DNA of 42,354 nt from Muribaculaceae bacterium (GTDB lineage: Bacteria > Bacteroidota > Bacteroidia > Bacteroidales > Muribaculaceae): positions 1 to 42,354 of the forward strand of contig JAFLTZ010000008.1 in NCBI GenBank assembly GCA_022509045.1, in the 5' to 3' direction. Below are positions 1 to 9,582 of the stretch, piece by piece. Every line of letters begins with the position of its first letter. The stretch's first letter is position 1. The translations under genes and the position numbers were made by a program. Below the pieces are notes generated by a model. It saw only the letters and a list, made by a program, of their open reading frames with translations, did no database searches and was not told the DNA's origin.

Positions 1-169
1 CAACAAAAATTCATCAAAATAATACCAAAATATTGTTAATCTCGCTGTACAACCCTTCTATAACGAGTCGGACCCTTACAATTTATAAGCATCTTTCCCA
101 TAAAAAGATGATAGCCCGTCAAGATGCTATCATGACAGGCTATTATCCATATTCTATACTTATTTATTG
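1..169. other. Non-coding left edge
   Basis: I see no convincing open reading frame in this AT-rich stretch. Its one clear element is the hairpin at 107-147, which fits as the terminator of the minus-strand lipoprotein gene. Anything further upstream is cut off by the window edge. Confidence 0.6.
107..147 (-). terminator. Intrinsic terminator of the lipoprotein gene
   Basis: Bases 107-120 pair with 134-147 over 14 positions, with one G-T wobble and one C-A mismatch, around a 13-nt loop. Read on the minus strand the stem is followed by a T-rich tract (CTTTTTA). It lies just past the stop codon of the minus-strand gene ending at 170. Confidence 0.65.
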
Positions 170-1036
170 TTATTCTTTACTGATTTTTTCCATATAAGCT
201 CTCACATCCACCTGTTCACCATTCACAATAAGTCGTGCAGTAAAAGTTTTTTCCGGAATGTAAACATTACCTGAAACAACCTGTATTTCTACATTCGGAA
301 CAACATTATTACTTTGGCGTGGCTTAAATATGGAATCAGCCTTGGCATCGAATTCAAAACCATTATATGTAGGGACAGCTGGAATATCGGAAATCACCCA
401 ATTATCCACTCCAGAACTCATAACGGATGACAATCTCGCTCCATTTATTACTATTTGAGATTTGGAGGTCTGCGGATTGAACGTTACAGAATAAGTTCCG
501 GCATTACTACCCGATATATTGCCATCTTTATCAGTAATGTTCGTTACGCAACTAATAAACCCATAAACAACCATATTAGACTGCACATTATACATGGTGC
601 CATCAATTGATATCGTGAATTGTACCTGGAAAAACTCCGTTGACATCGTATAATCCCCAAGCAATTCCCATGAACCTGAAAATCCTTGAACGAACCAACC
701 ATCCGACTTTTCTCCATTCACTATCACCGGAACGAAATCAGTAATATCTGAAAATTCATAACCTGAGGCAGTTTGTTTGAATGGTATATTTTCAATTTTT
801 ATATCACACTTTTCACCCATACCGAAATCAATCGCATTATATGTAAATGACGATACTCGGTTATCAAAATCCAACTGATATGTACATTCCAACATATCAT
901 ACGACGCATCAAAAGAACCCGCTTTAACAATTCGATTGTAACAATAACGCTTATACGTAAGTGAGTTATTCTCATTTTTAACACACGATGTAAGCGTCAG
1001 TAAAACTCCCAGAGTAATAAACAATATTCTTTGCAT
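170..1036 (-). CDS. Hypothetical lipoprotein with internal repeat
   Basis: A 288-residue protein that I cannot assign to a named family. It begins with a lipoprotein signal: basic residue at position 3, hydrophobic core, and an LTSC lipobox with the lipidated cysteine at residue 18. It should be anchored to a membrane, probably the outer membrane or cell surface. The rest is rich in alternating hydrophobic and polar residues, suggesting beta-sandwich domains. The two halves look related: each has a Tyr-x-x-x-Phe strand, an isoleucine-rich strand, an IP turn, a Gly-x-x-Phe segment, and a final Thr-hydrophobic strand ending in a valine-rich stretch and Met. The gene stands alone and is divergent from the nuo operon. 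It has its own -7 promoter element and terminator. Coding status is well supported; function is unknown. Confidence 0.8.
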   Translation of the reverse strand: MQRILFITLGVLLTLTSCVKNENNSLTYKRYCYNRIVKAGSFDASYDMLECTYQLDFDNRVSSFTYNAIDFGMGEKCDIKIENIPFKQTASGYEFSDITDFVPVIVNGEKSDGWFVQGFSGSWELLGDYTMSTEFFQVQFTISIDGTMYNVQSNMVVYGFISCVTNITDKDGNISGSNAGTYSVTFNPQTSKSQIVINGARLSSVMSSGVDNWVISDIPAVPTYNGFEFDAKADSIFKPRQSNNVVPNVEIQVVSGNVYIPEKTFTARLIVNGEQVDVRAYMEKISKE

Positions 1037-1068
1037 ACAATATAAAATTTATGTTTTAAATAACGGCA

Positions 1069-1076
1069 CAAAGATA
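1069..1076 (-). promoter_or_regulatory. Candidate -7 box for the lipoprotein gene
   Basis: On the minus strand this reads TATCTTTG, an exact match to the Bacteroidota -7 consensus TAnnTTTG, 32 nt before the ATG at 1036. No good TTTG -33 box is visible 19-21 nt upstream, so the assignment rests on the -7 box alone. Confidence 0.5.
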
Positions 1077-1109
1077 ATAAAAATATTGTTTAACATTTAT
1101 TCTAATTAT

Positions 1110-1141
1110 ATTGGTGTTTAAAAAAAGTATTGCTATCTTTG
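1110..1141 (+). promoter_or_regulatory. Promoter of the nuo-atp operon
   Basis: TATCTTTG at 1134-1141 matches the -7 consensus exactly. ATTG at 1110-1113 is a three-of-four match to the -33 TTTG, with a 20-nt spacer. Transcription would start near 1147-1150, leaving a leader of about 270 nt before nuoA. This is the only convincing promoter seen for the whole nuoA-nuoN block. Confidence 0.65.
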
Positions 1142-1418
1142 CAACGCGAAAAAGCCCTGCATGAGTCTCTCGACTCACCGCGACGGTATAACGCAAATAA
1201 ATTATATGTTGTAATGCAAAATATATCATCAGAATTAAAATTCATTTATTCTATTGTGAGTGATACGATTTACTCCCAAAAGGAGTCGAGTCGTTGTCAT
1301 CAACACATAAATGAAAACTGAACTAAGAGCCCTGCACAAAGATATCAGCAAAAAAAGTAAAATTGATATCAATAGCATGGCTCGATATTTTTTAAGAAAA
1401 AATTAGAACATAACATAT
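1142..1418 (+). promoter_or_regulatory. Long structured leader of the nuo-atp operon
   Basis: About 277 nt separate the promoter from nuoA. A small hairpin TGAGTC-TCTC-GACTCA (1162-1177) lies near the transcript start. A longer hairpin spans 1261-1299: stems TGATA/TGTCA and CGA/TCG, then ACTCC/GGAGT closing a CAAAA loop. CTCGACTC (1169-1176) can also pair with GAGTCGAG (1283-1290), which would disrupt both hairpins. No known riboswitch is recognised. A 31-codon ORF fills 1311-1406. The competing pairings suggest an RNA switch or attenuator, but this is inference. Confidence 0.4.
1311..1406 (+). CDS. Possible 31-residue leader peptide upstream of nuoA
   Basis: An ATG-initiated ORF ends with TAG 12 nt before the nuoA start, inside the operon leader. 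The predicted peptide is highly basic (nine Lys or Arg in 31 residues) with no membrane segment. I do not recognise it. The close spacing to nuoA would allow translational coupling. There is no strong Shine-Dalgarno sequence, but that is common in this phylum. It could equally be a chance ORF in a regulatory leader, so confidence is low. Confidence 0.25.
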   Translation: MKTELRALHKDISKKSKIDINSMARYFLRKN

Positions 1419-1793
1419 ATGGAAACTTCAGTATTCGGAATTCAGAGCGACACTCTAATGGTTACCGCATTGCTTACAGGTGCGGCATTGGTGTTTGCAG
1501 CTTTGCTTATAGCTCGATTAATAGCACCTCGCTCATTTTCGGTAAAAAAAGCAGAGCCGTATGAATGCGGTATTCCAACACGTGGAAAATCAATGTTACA
1601 ATTTAATGCGGGTTACTATTTGGTAGCTATACTTTTCTTGATTTTTGACGTTGAAACCGTATTCTTATTCCCATGGGCTACAATTTCAAAATCAATTGGG
1701 AGCACTGCTTTGCTTAGTGTTGGCGTATTTCTATTTATATTAATCTTAGGTCTGGCTTACGCTTGGAAGAAAGGAGTGCTAAAATGGCAGTAA
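1419..1793 (+). CDS. nuoA: NADH-quinone oxidoreductase subunit A
   Basis: NuoA is a small membrane subunit of respiratory complex I, which couples electron transfer to quinone with ion pumping. The 124-residue protein has three hydrophobic segments. The family signature follows the first one: a KKAEPYECG loop containing the conserved cysteine of the quinone-site region, then [18 protein letters not shown], where acidic residues sit in the membrane. Length is normal for the family. It opens the operon, and its end overlaps the nuoB start by 10 nt, indicating translational coupling. Confidence 0.97.
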   Translation: METSVFGIQSDTLMVTALLTGAALVFAALLIARLIAPRSFSVKKAEPYECGIPTRGKSMLQFNAGYYLVAILFLIFDVETVFLFPWATISKSIGSTALLSVGVFLFILILGLAYAWKKGVLKWQ

Positions 1794-2392
1794 AAATCAA
1801 AAGCATGAAGTATGAAGACTTCAAGGATAATGAATACATTGAGCAGCTCGTAGCTGAACTGAATGCATCAGGCACAAATGTGGTTGTAGGCAAGCTCGAT
1901 GACCTCATCAATTGGGGACGCGCTAATTCCCTATGGCCATTATGTTTCGGCACAAGCTGTTGCGCTATTGAATTTATGTGTCTTGGAGCAGCGAGATATG
2001 ATATGGCTCGATTCGGATTTGAAGTAGCAAGGAACTCTCCTCGTCAGGCTGATTATATAATGGTACAAGGTACTATCGTACACAGAATGGCACCTGTTCT
2101 TCGTCGTCTTTACGAACAGCTTGCTGAACCTAAATATGTAATTGCTTGCGGTGGATGTGCTGTTTCAGGAGGACCTTTCAAAGATTCTTATTGTGTACTT
2201 CCCGGCGTGGACAAAATCTTACCGGTAGATGTTTATATCCCCGGTTGCCCTCCTCGTCCCGAAGCTATGTTCTATGGATTAATGCAATTGCAAAGAAAAA
2301 TCAAAGTTGAGAAATTCTTTGGTGGTGCAAACCGACAGGAAAAAATCAAAAAATTCTTTGAAGAACATCCCGAGATGAAAGGAACAATGTAA
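1784..2392 (+). CDS. nuoB: NADH-quinone oxidoreductase subunit B
   Basis: NuoB carries the terminal [4Fe-4S] cluster N2, which passes electrons to quinone at the junction of the peripheral and membrane arms. The adjacent cysteines C59-C60 in [10 protein letters not shown], the cysteine in [10 protein letters not shown] and the one in [10 protein letters not shown] supply the cluster ligands. I chose the ATG at 1784, giving 202 residues. It is preceded by AAGGAG, whereas an upstream in-frame start at 1763 would add an unconserved MEERSAK. The start lies inside the end of nuoA. Confidence 0.97.
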   Translation: MAVKIKSMKYEDFKDNEYIEQLVAELNASGTNVVVGKLDDLINWGRANSLWPLCFGTSCCAIEFMCLGAARYDMARFGFEVARNSPRQADYIMVQGTIVHRMAPVLRRLYEQLAEPKYVIACGGCAVSGGPFKDSYCVLPGVDKILPVDVYIPGCPPRPEAMFYGLMQLQRKIKVEKFFGGANRQEKIKKFFEEHPEMKGTM

Positions 2393-2446
2393 TAACAATC
2401 CTTCCTAATCAATTTAATAAACTAACAAGAACAGAACCATAATATT

Positions 2447-4081
2447 ATGGCAACAATACAAGAAAGAATAAGTCAGCTTTGCCCATCGGCAACCTTTGAA
2501 GAAGGCGAGAATCTATTGGTAAATGTACCCGATGGAGACTGGCATGCTCTTGCTAAAAATTTGAAAGAAGATTCGGAATTAAATTACGATTTACTTTCGG
2601 CTGTAGTGGGAATGGATTGGAAAGACTCACTCGGTTGTATATATTATTTTACACGTACAAGCGATTGGTCAATGCTCACCGTAAAGGTTGCGACTACCGA
2701 TAGAGAGAACCCAATGCTCCACAGCATAAGCGATTTATGGGGTGTGGCAAACTTCCAAGAACGCGAAGTTTATGACTTCTATGGTATCAAATTCATCAAC
2801 CATCCCGATATGCGTCGCATGTTCCTGCGCAACGATTGGGTGGGATTTCCTTTACGCAAAGACTACGACGCCAATCCCGAATTGAATCCCATTCGTTTAA
2901 ATGATGAAATCAACGAAGACGACACGTATTCCATAGTAGAAAAAGAAGACGGGTCTCTTGTTAAAGAAGATAAGAAAATCTTTGGTGCAGACGAATATGT
3001 GGTTAACATCGGACCTCAGCACCCTTCCACTCACGGAGTTATGCGATTCCGCACTTCCGTTGACGGAGAATATGTTAAAAAGGTAGATGTGGTATCGGGT
3101 TATATACATAGAGGTATCGAAAAATTATGCGAAGGATACACTTATCCTCAGACGCTTCATTTCCCAGATCGTATGGATTATATGAGTGCTCATCAAAATC
3201 GCCACTGCTTGTGCATGTGTATTGAAAAAGCACTTGGAATTGAGGTTCCACGTCGCGCACAGGTTATACGAGTGATGATGGATGAACTTATGAGAATTTC
3301 ATCTCACCTTCTCTCCTACGGCTGTACGACTATGGATATGGGAGCAACTACCGCATTCTTCTACGGTTTTCGCGAGCGGGAAATGGTTCTTGATATTTTT
3401 GAAAAAACGTGTGGAGCACGTATGTCAATGCACTACAATGTAATTGGTGGTGTTGTAAAAGACCTTCATCCTGATTTTGTAAAGGATGTGAAAGCACTTT
3501 GTGCCATTATGCCGGAAAGGCTTAAAGAATATCACAAACTGTACACCGGAAATATTATTGCTCAAAAACGCATGAAAGGCGTTGGTGTTCTCGACAAAGA
3601 AAGTGCAATCAATTATTGTGTAACAGGTCCTTCCGGAAGAGCGTCAGGCTTCTCATGCGATTGTCGCAAGAAACATCCATACTCTATTTACTCGGAGCTC
3701 GACTTTGAGGAAGTTGTGGATAAGGATGCTCATGGCGATAGTTTTACACGATATCTTTTACGATTAAAAGAAATCGAACAAAGTGTAAAAATTCTCGAAC
3801 AACTTGTAGATAACATTCCGGATGGTGACATTTGCGCTAAGGTACCTAAAATTGTAAAACTTCCCGTCGGCAGATGGTATCAGCAAGTAGAAGCAAGTAG
3901 AGGTATATTTGGTGTGTATATTGAAAGCGATGGTGACAAGAAGCCATATCGTATGCATTTCCAAAGCCCATGTTTCAACCTCGTTGGTGTAATGGATAAA
4001 TGTTGTGTTGGATATATGATTGCCGACTTGATAACAATCGGTGCAACACTTGATTTCGTTATTCCCGATATCGATCGTTAA
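2447..4081 (+). CDS. nuoCD: NADH-quinone oxidoreductase, fused subunits C and D
   Basis: A 544-residue fusion of two complex I peripheral-arm subunits. Residues about 1-150 are NuoC, with the signature YDFYGIKFINHPDMRR. A linker of about 30 residues leads into the NuoD domain, homologous to [NiFe]-hydrogenase large subunits, which lines the quinone cavity. The loop GPQHPSTHGVMRFR carries the histidine that contacts the quinone head group. The C-terminus FVIPDIDR is typical of NuoD. NuoC-NuoD fusions are widespread in bacteria. No nuoE, nuoF or nuoG follows, so the complex lacks the NADH dehydrogenase module here. Confidence 0.96.
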   Translation: MATIQERISQLCPSATFEEGENLLVNVPDGDWHALAKNLKEDSELNYDLLSAVVGMDWKDSLGCIYYFTRTSDWSMLTVKVATTDRENPMLHSISDLWGVANFQEREVYDFYGIKFINHPDMRRMFLRNDWVGFPLRKDYDANPELNPIRLNDEINEDDTYSIVEKEDGSLVKEDKKIFGADEYVVNIGPQHPSTHGVMRFRTSVDGEYVKKVDVVSGYIHRGIEKLCEGYTYPQTLHFPDRMDYMSAHQNRHCLCMCIEKALGIEVPRRAQVIRVMMDELMRISSHLLSYGCTTMDMGATTAFFYGFREREMVLDIFEKTCGARMSMHYNVIGGVVKDLHPDFVKDVKALCAIMPERLKEYHKLYTGNIIAQKRMKGVGVLDKESAINYCVTGPSGRASGFSCDCRKKHPYSIYSELDFEEVVDKDAHGDSFTRYLLRLKEIEQSVKILEQLVDNIPDGDICAKVPKIVKLPVGRWYQQVEASRGIFGVYIESDGDKKPYRMHFQSPCFNLVGVMDKCCVGYMIADLITIGATLDFVIPDIDR

Positions 4082-4121
4082 TTCAATTAAATATAGTAAT
4101 TACAGATAAATAACATACGAT

Positions 4122-5204
4122 ATGTACAAATACAACTTCGGAACGCTAACCACAATGTTCGACCAATGGCTTGAAAGCCTTATGCCATCGTGGGCTGCCA
4201 CTACGATAGAGTGTGTAATAATCGGTGTGGCGCTATTGCTTGTTTATGCTTGCCTTGCAATATTCTACATCTTGTATGAACGAAAGTTATGCGCATGGTT
4301 CCAATGCCGACTCGGTCCGAATCGTGTAGGCCCTTGGGGGTTGCTACAGGTTTTTGCCGATATGTTCAAGATTTTGATTAAAGAGCTTATTTCTCTTAAA
4401 GATACCGATAAATTCCTGTTTGCTCTTGCTCCATATCTTATCATCATAGCTTCTATGTTGGTATTCTCTAATCTACCTTGGGCTAACGGGCTTCAGATTG
4501 TAGATTTCAATATTGGCGTATTCTTTATGATAGCAGCTTCATCCATCGGAGTGCTTGGCATATTGCTTGCCGGATGGTCAAGTAATAATAAATACACTCT
4601 AATCGGGGCCATGCGAAGCGGTGCTCAGATGATAAGCTATGAATTGTCAATCGGTCTATCTATAATGACCATGGTTGTGCTCGCAGGTACTATGAATGTT
4701 AGCGGATTTGTGGCAGGACAAGAACAAGGGTGGTTCTTGTTCCGTGGACACATTCCGGCTATTATCGCATTTATTATTTACTTAATCGCAGCAACTGCAG
4801 AAACCAATCGTGGACCTTTCGACCTTCCTGAAGCCGAACATGAGCTTACTGCCGGATATCACACAGAATATTCCGGTATTCATTTCGGATTCTTCTACTT
4901 AGCCGAATACCTCAACTTGTTTATAGTATCGGGTATAGCTACATTAGTATTCCTCGGTGGTTGGATGCCATTCCACATACCGGGATGGGATGGTTTCAAT
5001 GCGATTATGGATTATATACCTTCCGTGATTTGGTTCTTGGGAAAAGCATTTTTTATCTCATTTGTTATCATCTGGTTTAAGTGGACTTTCCCACGTGTAC
5101 GTATCGACCAGATGCTCGCATTAGAGTGGAAATATCTCATGCCAATAGGCATGTTCAATCTGATTTTGATGACTCTTATCGTCACATTCGGACTTCACTT
5201 CTAA
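4122..5204 (+). CDS. nuoH: NADH-quinone oxidoreductase subunit H
   Basis: NuoH is the membrane subunit that forms the quinone entry chamber with NuoB and NuoD. The 360-residue protein has about eight or nine membrane segments. Diagnostic cytoplasmic loops are present: [21 protein letters not shown] near residue 50, and [22 protein letters not shown], rich in conserved acidic residues. In most complex I operons nuoI follows directly. Here the next gene is atpD, 63 nt downstream, with no TAnnTTTG promoter or terminator in the gap. Confidence 0.96.
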   Translation: MYKYNFGTLTTMFDQWLESLMPSWAATTIECVIIGVALLLVYACLAIFYILYERKLCAWFQCRLGPNRVGPWGLLQVFADMFKILIKELISLKDTDKFLFALAPYLIIIASMLVFSNLPWANGLQIVDFNIGVFFMIAASSIGVLGILLAGWSSNNKYTLIGAMRSGAQMISYELSIGLSIMTMVVLAGTMNVSGFVAGQEQGWFLFRGHIPAIIAFIIYLIAATAETNRGPFDLPEAEHELTAGYHTEYSGIHFGFFYLAEYLNLFIVSGIATLVFLGGWMPFHIPGWDGFNAIMDYIPSVIWFLGKAFFISFVIIWFKWTFPRVRIDQMLALEWKYLMPIGMFNLILMTLIVTFGLHF

Positions 5205-5264
5205 TAGTAACTCAAAACAAGATTTTAAAGCAAAAAAATATACTATACATAGAAATTTCGTTAA

Positions 5265-6770
<1,506 letters not shown>

Positions 6771-6796
6771 AAATCCAAATTAGAAATCAATACGAT

Positions 6797-7030
6797 ATGA
6801 CTCTCAAAATTATCTCAGCACGTCAGATTGAATTTGAAGGTGAAGTTGAATTAGTTACTTTACCGGGCTCCAACGGTTCTTTCACCGTGCTTGACCACCA
6901 TGCTTCATTGCTTTCCACGCTTACCGTTGGAAATATCGTATATGAAACGGCGGGTAAACGCGAAATAGTTCCTGTTACGGGAGGAATCGTAGATGTAGAT
7001 AATAATGTGGTATCGGTTTGTATGTATTAG
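6797..7030 (+). CDS. atpC: F1 ATP synthase subunit epsilon, N-terminal domain only
   Basis: Epsilon belongs to the central stalk and links the gamma rotor to the c-ring. This 77-residue form holds only the beta-sandwich domain (LPGSNGSFTVLDHHASLLSTL is the family signature). It lacks the C-terminal two-helix domain that inhibits ATP hydrolysis in E. coli (about 139 residues). Short epsilon subunits are usual in this phylum, so I do not read it as a pseudogene. Loss of the helical arm implies that self-inhibition by epsilon is absent. It sits 26 nt after atpD. Confidence 0.93.
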   Translation: MTLKIISARQIEFEGEVELVTLPGSNGSFTVLDHHASLLSTLTVGNIVYETAGKREIVPVTGGIVDVDNNVVSVCMY

Positions 7031-7043
7031 TATTTTAGGAACG

Positions 7044-8225
7044 ATGAGATTACGTATATTTACAATTATAGCTTTATTCATACTGCAACTTGCTCAGATA
7101 AAAGGTTTCGGGTTCTGTTCCTACGCAATCTTTTCGTCTGACGTGGCAAGTGAGCAAAATCATGAAAATAATGCCGAAAACCAGATTGACCCTAAAGGTA
7201 TTATATTTGAGCATTTAGGTGACCGCTATGGTTGGGAAGTTCCGTTCGCTCATCACTACAGCATACCTTTGCCAATAATTATCCGAGATTATACTGGAGA
7301 ATGGCACATATTTAGTTCTGCAAAGCTTGAACATGGGAAAACGTACAATGGATTTTATATTGCAGGAGAGGATTCTCCATACAAAGGCAAAATAGTAGGT
7401 ATAAATCCCGAAAAAGTTGGTGATGATGCAATTTATCGTCCGTTTGATATTTCAATCACAAAAAACGTTGCAGCATTATTGATTTGCGCTTTGGTGGTGG
7501 TATGTATGGTATTCTCTATCAGAGGCTGGTATAAGAAGAATCCAAACCGAGCACCTCGTAAAACAAAAGGTATGCTTGAGTTTATTGTAGAATTTGTATA
7601 TGGCGGTGTCATTCGACCCACTCTTGGAGCAAAGTCAAAAAGATTCGCTCCATTCCTACTCACGATATTCTTTTTTATACTTGTAATGAACTTATTAGGA
7701 CTAATCGTAATATTCCCTGGAGGTGCAAATCTCACGGGTAATATTGCCATTACTTTAGTTCTTGCAATAATGACATTTATATTCACAAATATCCGAGCAA
7801 CCAAACATTATTGGAAAGAAATATTTTGGCCAGACATTCCACTATTTTTGAAATTTCCCATTCCTATAATGCAAACAATTGAGATTTTCGGAATGTTCAC
7901 AAAACCGGCAGCACTTACAGTGCGTTTGTTTGCAAATATGATGGGTGGACACATGATTGTAATTACACTCACGCTCTTGATTTTCATTTTTGCAGCGTTC
8001 GGTGCGGTCGCAGCAGGAGGCTCATTGATTATTTCTTTGGCATTCTCTTTATTCATGCTCGTGCTTGATGTTCTTGTGAGTTTCATTCAAGCTTATGTAT
8101 TCACAATGCTCTCCACCATTTTCATTGCCTTATCTCATGAAAGTGGTCACGAAGAGCACAATATAAATGAAGAATCTGTTAAACGCATTGACTCGGCAGA
8201 TGTTCCTGTCGAAAATGCAATCTAA
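7044..8225 (+). CDS. atpB: FO ATP synthase subunit a
   Basis: Subunit a forms the ion half-channels beside the c-ring. I chose the ATG at 7044, preceded by TAGGAA, giving 393 residues with a signal-like hydrophobic N-terminus. A start at 7005 would run back into atpC. About 120 residues of probable periplasmic domain precede the membrane part, an extension absent from E. coli subunit a (271 residues). The essential arginine lies in LTVRLFANMMGGH, and the last helices (SFIQAYVFTMLSTIFIAL) match the family. The extra N-terminal domain has no obvious known fold. Confidence 0.94.
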   Translation: MRLRIFTIIALFILQLAQIKGFGFCSYAIFSSDVASEQNHENNAENQIDPKGIIFEHLGDRYGWEVPFAHHYSIPLPIIIRDYTGEWHIFSSAKLEHGKTYNGFYIAGEDSPYKGKIVGINPEKVGDDAIYRPFDISITKNVAALLICALVVVCMVFSIRGWYKKNPNRAPRKTKGMLEFIVEFVYGGVIRPTLGAKSKRFAPFLLTIFFFILVMNLLGLIVIFPGGANLTGNIAITLVLAIMTFIFTNIRATKHYWKEIFWPDIPLFLKFPIPIMQTIEIFGMFTKPAALTVRLFANMMGGHMIVITLTLLIFIFAAFGAVAAGGSLIISLAFSLFMLVLDVLVSFIQAYVFTMLSTIFIALSHESGHEEHNINEESVKRIDSADVPVENAI

Positions 8226-8274
8226 ATAATTGATAATAAACAATAATAAAATAAACTTTTAAAAACTTTCAACT

Positions 8275-8517
8275 ATGTTAGGAATGATTTTAGCAGCTGC
8301 AGCAGCTGCAGCAGTAGGAGCTTGTGTAGGCGCAGGTATAGCAGCTTTGGCAGCAGGTATCGGTATTGGTAAGATTGGTGGTTCAGCGATGGAAGCTATC
8401 GCTCGTCAGCCTGAATCTACTGGAGATATCCGTAGTAATATGATTGTGATTGCAGCCCTTATTGAAGGTGTGGCTCTTTTCGCAGTTATCGTTTGTATAC
8501 TTGCTCTATTCTTATAA
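8275..8517 (+). CDS. atpE: FO ATP synthase subunit c, probably proton-type
   Basis: The 80-residue c subunit forms the rotor ring. It has two membrane helices joined by the polar loop ARQPE. The ion-binding glutamate lies in the second helix (AALIEGVALF). The residue after it is glycine, and the position corresponding to the sodium-ligand glutamine of Ilyobacter-type rings is isoleucine. I therefore predict proton coupling. The first helix starts with a run of seven alanines encoded by GCAGCTGCA repeats, followed by glycine-rich spacing. The 49-nt gap upstream is almost pure A/T, fitting the strong translation this multi-copy subunit needs. Confidence 0.96.
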   Translation: MLGMILAAAAAAAVGACVGAGIAALAAGIGIGKIGGSAMEAIARQPESTGDIRSNMIVIAALIEGVALFAVIVCILALFL

Positions 8518-8532
8518 TAAAAGTCATCACGC

Positions 8533-9033
8533 ATGGAACTGTTTACGCCCGACTTTGGCTTAATATTTTGGATGTTCGTAGTGTTTGCAGCACTATTGTT
8601 CCTCCTTTGGAAATTTGCTTGGCCTTTCATTATTAAAAGCATTGAAGAACGTGCCGATCTTATTGATAAAGGTGTGGAATATGCTGAAAATGCCAAAATC
8701 CAACTTGAAAATGCCAAAGCTGATGCAGCAAAATATATTCAAGAAGCTCAGAAGCAGCAAGCAGAAATATTGCGTGAAGCCGATAGAATAAAGACGCAGA
8801 TTATCGAAGAGGCTAAAGATGCCGCCACTAAGGAAGCTAAAAAAGTTCTCGATGCTGCTCAAGTTTCAATTGAACAATCACGCAAGGAAGCCGAACTTCA
8901 ATTCCGGAATGAGGTTAGTTCATTCGCTCTGCAAGTAGCCGAAAAAATTATGCGTAATAAACTTGCAGCCGATAATGCTCAGTCGGAATTGGTGAATAAA
9001 CTTATTGATGAGGTTGAATTTAAAAACAACTGA
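8533..9033 (+). CDS. atpF: FO ATP synthase subunit b
   Basis: Subunit b is the peripheral stalk that holds the F1 head still against the turning rotor. The 166-residue protein has one N-terminal membrane helix (about residues 10-32). A long charged helix follows, rich in Ala, Glu, Lys and Gln (YAENAKIQLENAKADAAKYI), as expected for a dimeric coiled stalk. Length matches E. coli AtpF (156). It lies between atpE (15 nt) and atpH (2 nt). Confidence 0.95.
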   Translation: MELFTPDFGLIFWMFVVFAALLFLLWKFAWPFIIKSIEERADLIDKGVEYAENAKIQLENAKADAAKYIQEAQKQQAEILREADRIKTQIIEEAKDAATKEAKKVLDAAQVSIEQSRKEAELQFRNEVSSFALQVAEKIMRNKLAADNAQSELVNKLIDEVEFKNN

Positions 9034-9035
9034 TT

Positions 9036-9575
9036 ATGAACGAAGGACTAATTCCAAGCCGCTACGCTAAAGCTCTCTACAAATATGCTTTTGATAAAAA
9101 TGAAGCAGAGAGGGTTTACATACAGATGAAACAACTTGATAATAGTTATGAGTGTGCATCTGCACTAAAATCTACTATTGACAATCCATATCTGAAAGCT
9201 GCGGATAAAGAAAAAGTACTATGCACCGCTGCTGGTAGCAACGGCAATGATTGCCTGACCCGCTTTTTCAAATTAGTTATTCAAAATAATCGTGAAAACC
9301 TCATGCGAAACATGGCTATTGCGTATCAAGATATTTATCGTCGGGAAAACTCCATCGAACGCGTAGTTATTACTACTGCCGTAGCTCTTCCCGATGAAGA
9401 ATATTCCCGCATTCAATCTATTGTTGAAAAGCTGGAAAAAGGTAAAACTCTTGAATATGTAAAAGTTGTGAACCCTGACATTATAGGAGGTTTTTCTATT
9501 CGTGTAGAAACAAAAATCCTTGATGCCACAATTAAAAATGAAATTAAAAAACTTCGATTAAAACTCCTAAGCTAA
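9036..9575 (+). CDS. atpH: F1 ATP synthase subunit delta
   Basis: Delta caps the F1 head and binds the top of the b stalk. This 179-residue protein starts with the family pattern [12 protein letters not shown]. It ends with [32 protein letters not shown], where the GG-hydrophobic strand and the final helix are conserved. Only 2 nt separate it from atpF and 7 nt from atpA, so these genes are surely cotranscribed. Confidence 0.94.
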   Translation: MNEGLIPSRYAKALYKYAFDKNEAERVYIQMKQLDNSYECASALKSTIDNPYLKAADKEKVLCTAAGSNGNDCLTRFFKLVIQNNRENLMRNMAIAYQDIYRRENSIERVVITTAVALPDEEYSRIQSIVEKLEKGKTLEYVKVVNPDIIGGFSIRVETKILDATIKNEIKKLRLKLLS

Positions 9576-9582
9576 CAAGATA

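Noticed and set aside
1130..1321. 63-codon plus-strand ORF before nuoA
   Set aside because: It would start with TTG inside the proposed -7 promoter box, so its own start would not be transcribed. The sequence shows no family pattern.
1153..1336. AGCCCTGCA repeated at 1153-1161 and 1328-1336, as if a target-site duplication
   Set aside because: The segment between has no terminal inverted repeats or transposase. A 9-bp direct repeat 175 nt apart is weak evidence for an insertion.
8291..8316. GCAGCTGCA repeats, possible microsatellite or hairpin
   Set aside because: They simply encode the polyalanine run in the first helix of subunit c.
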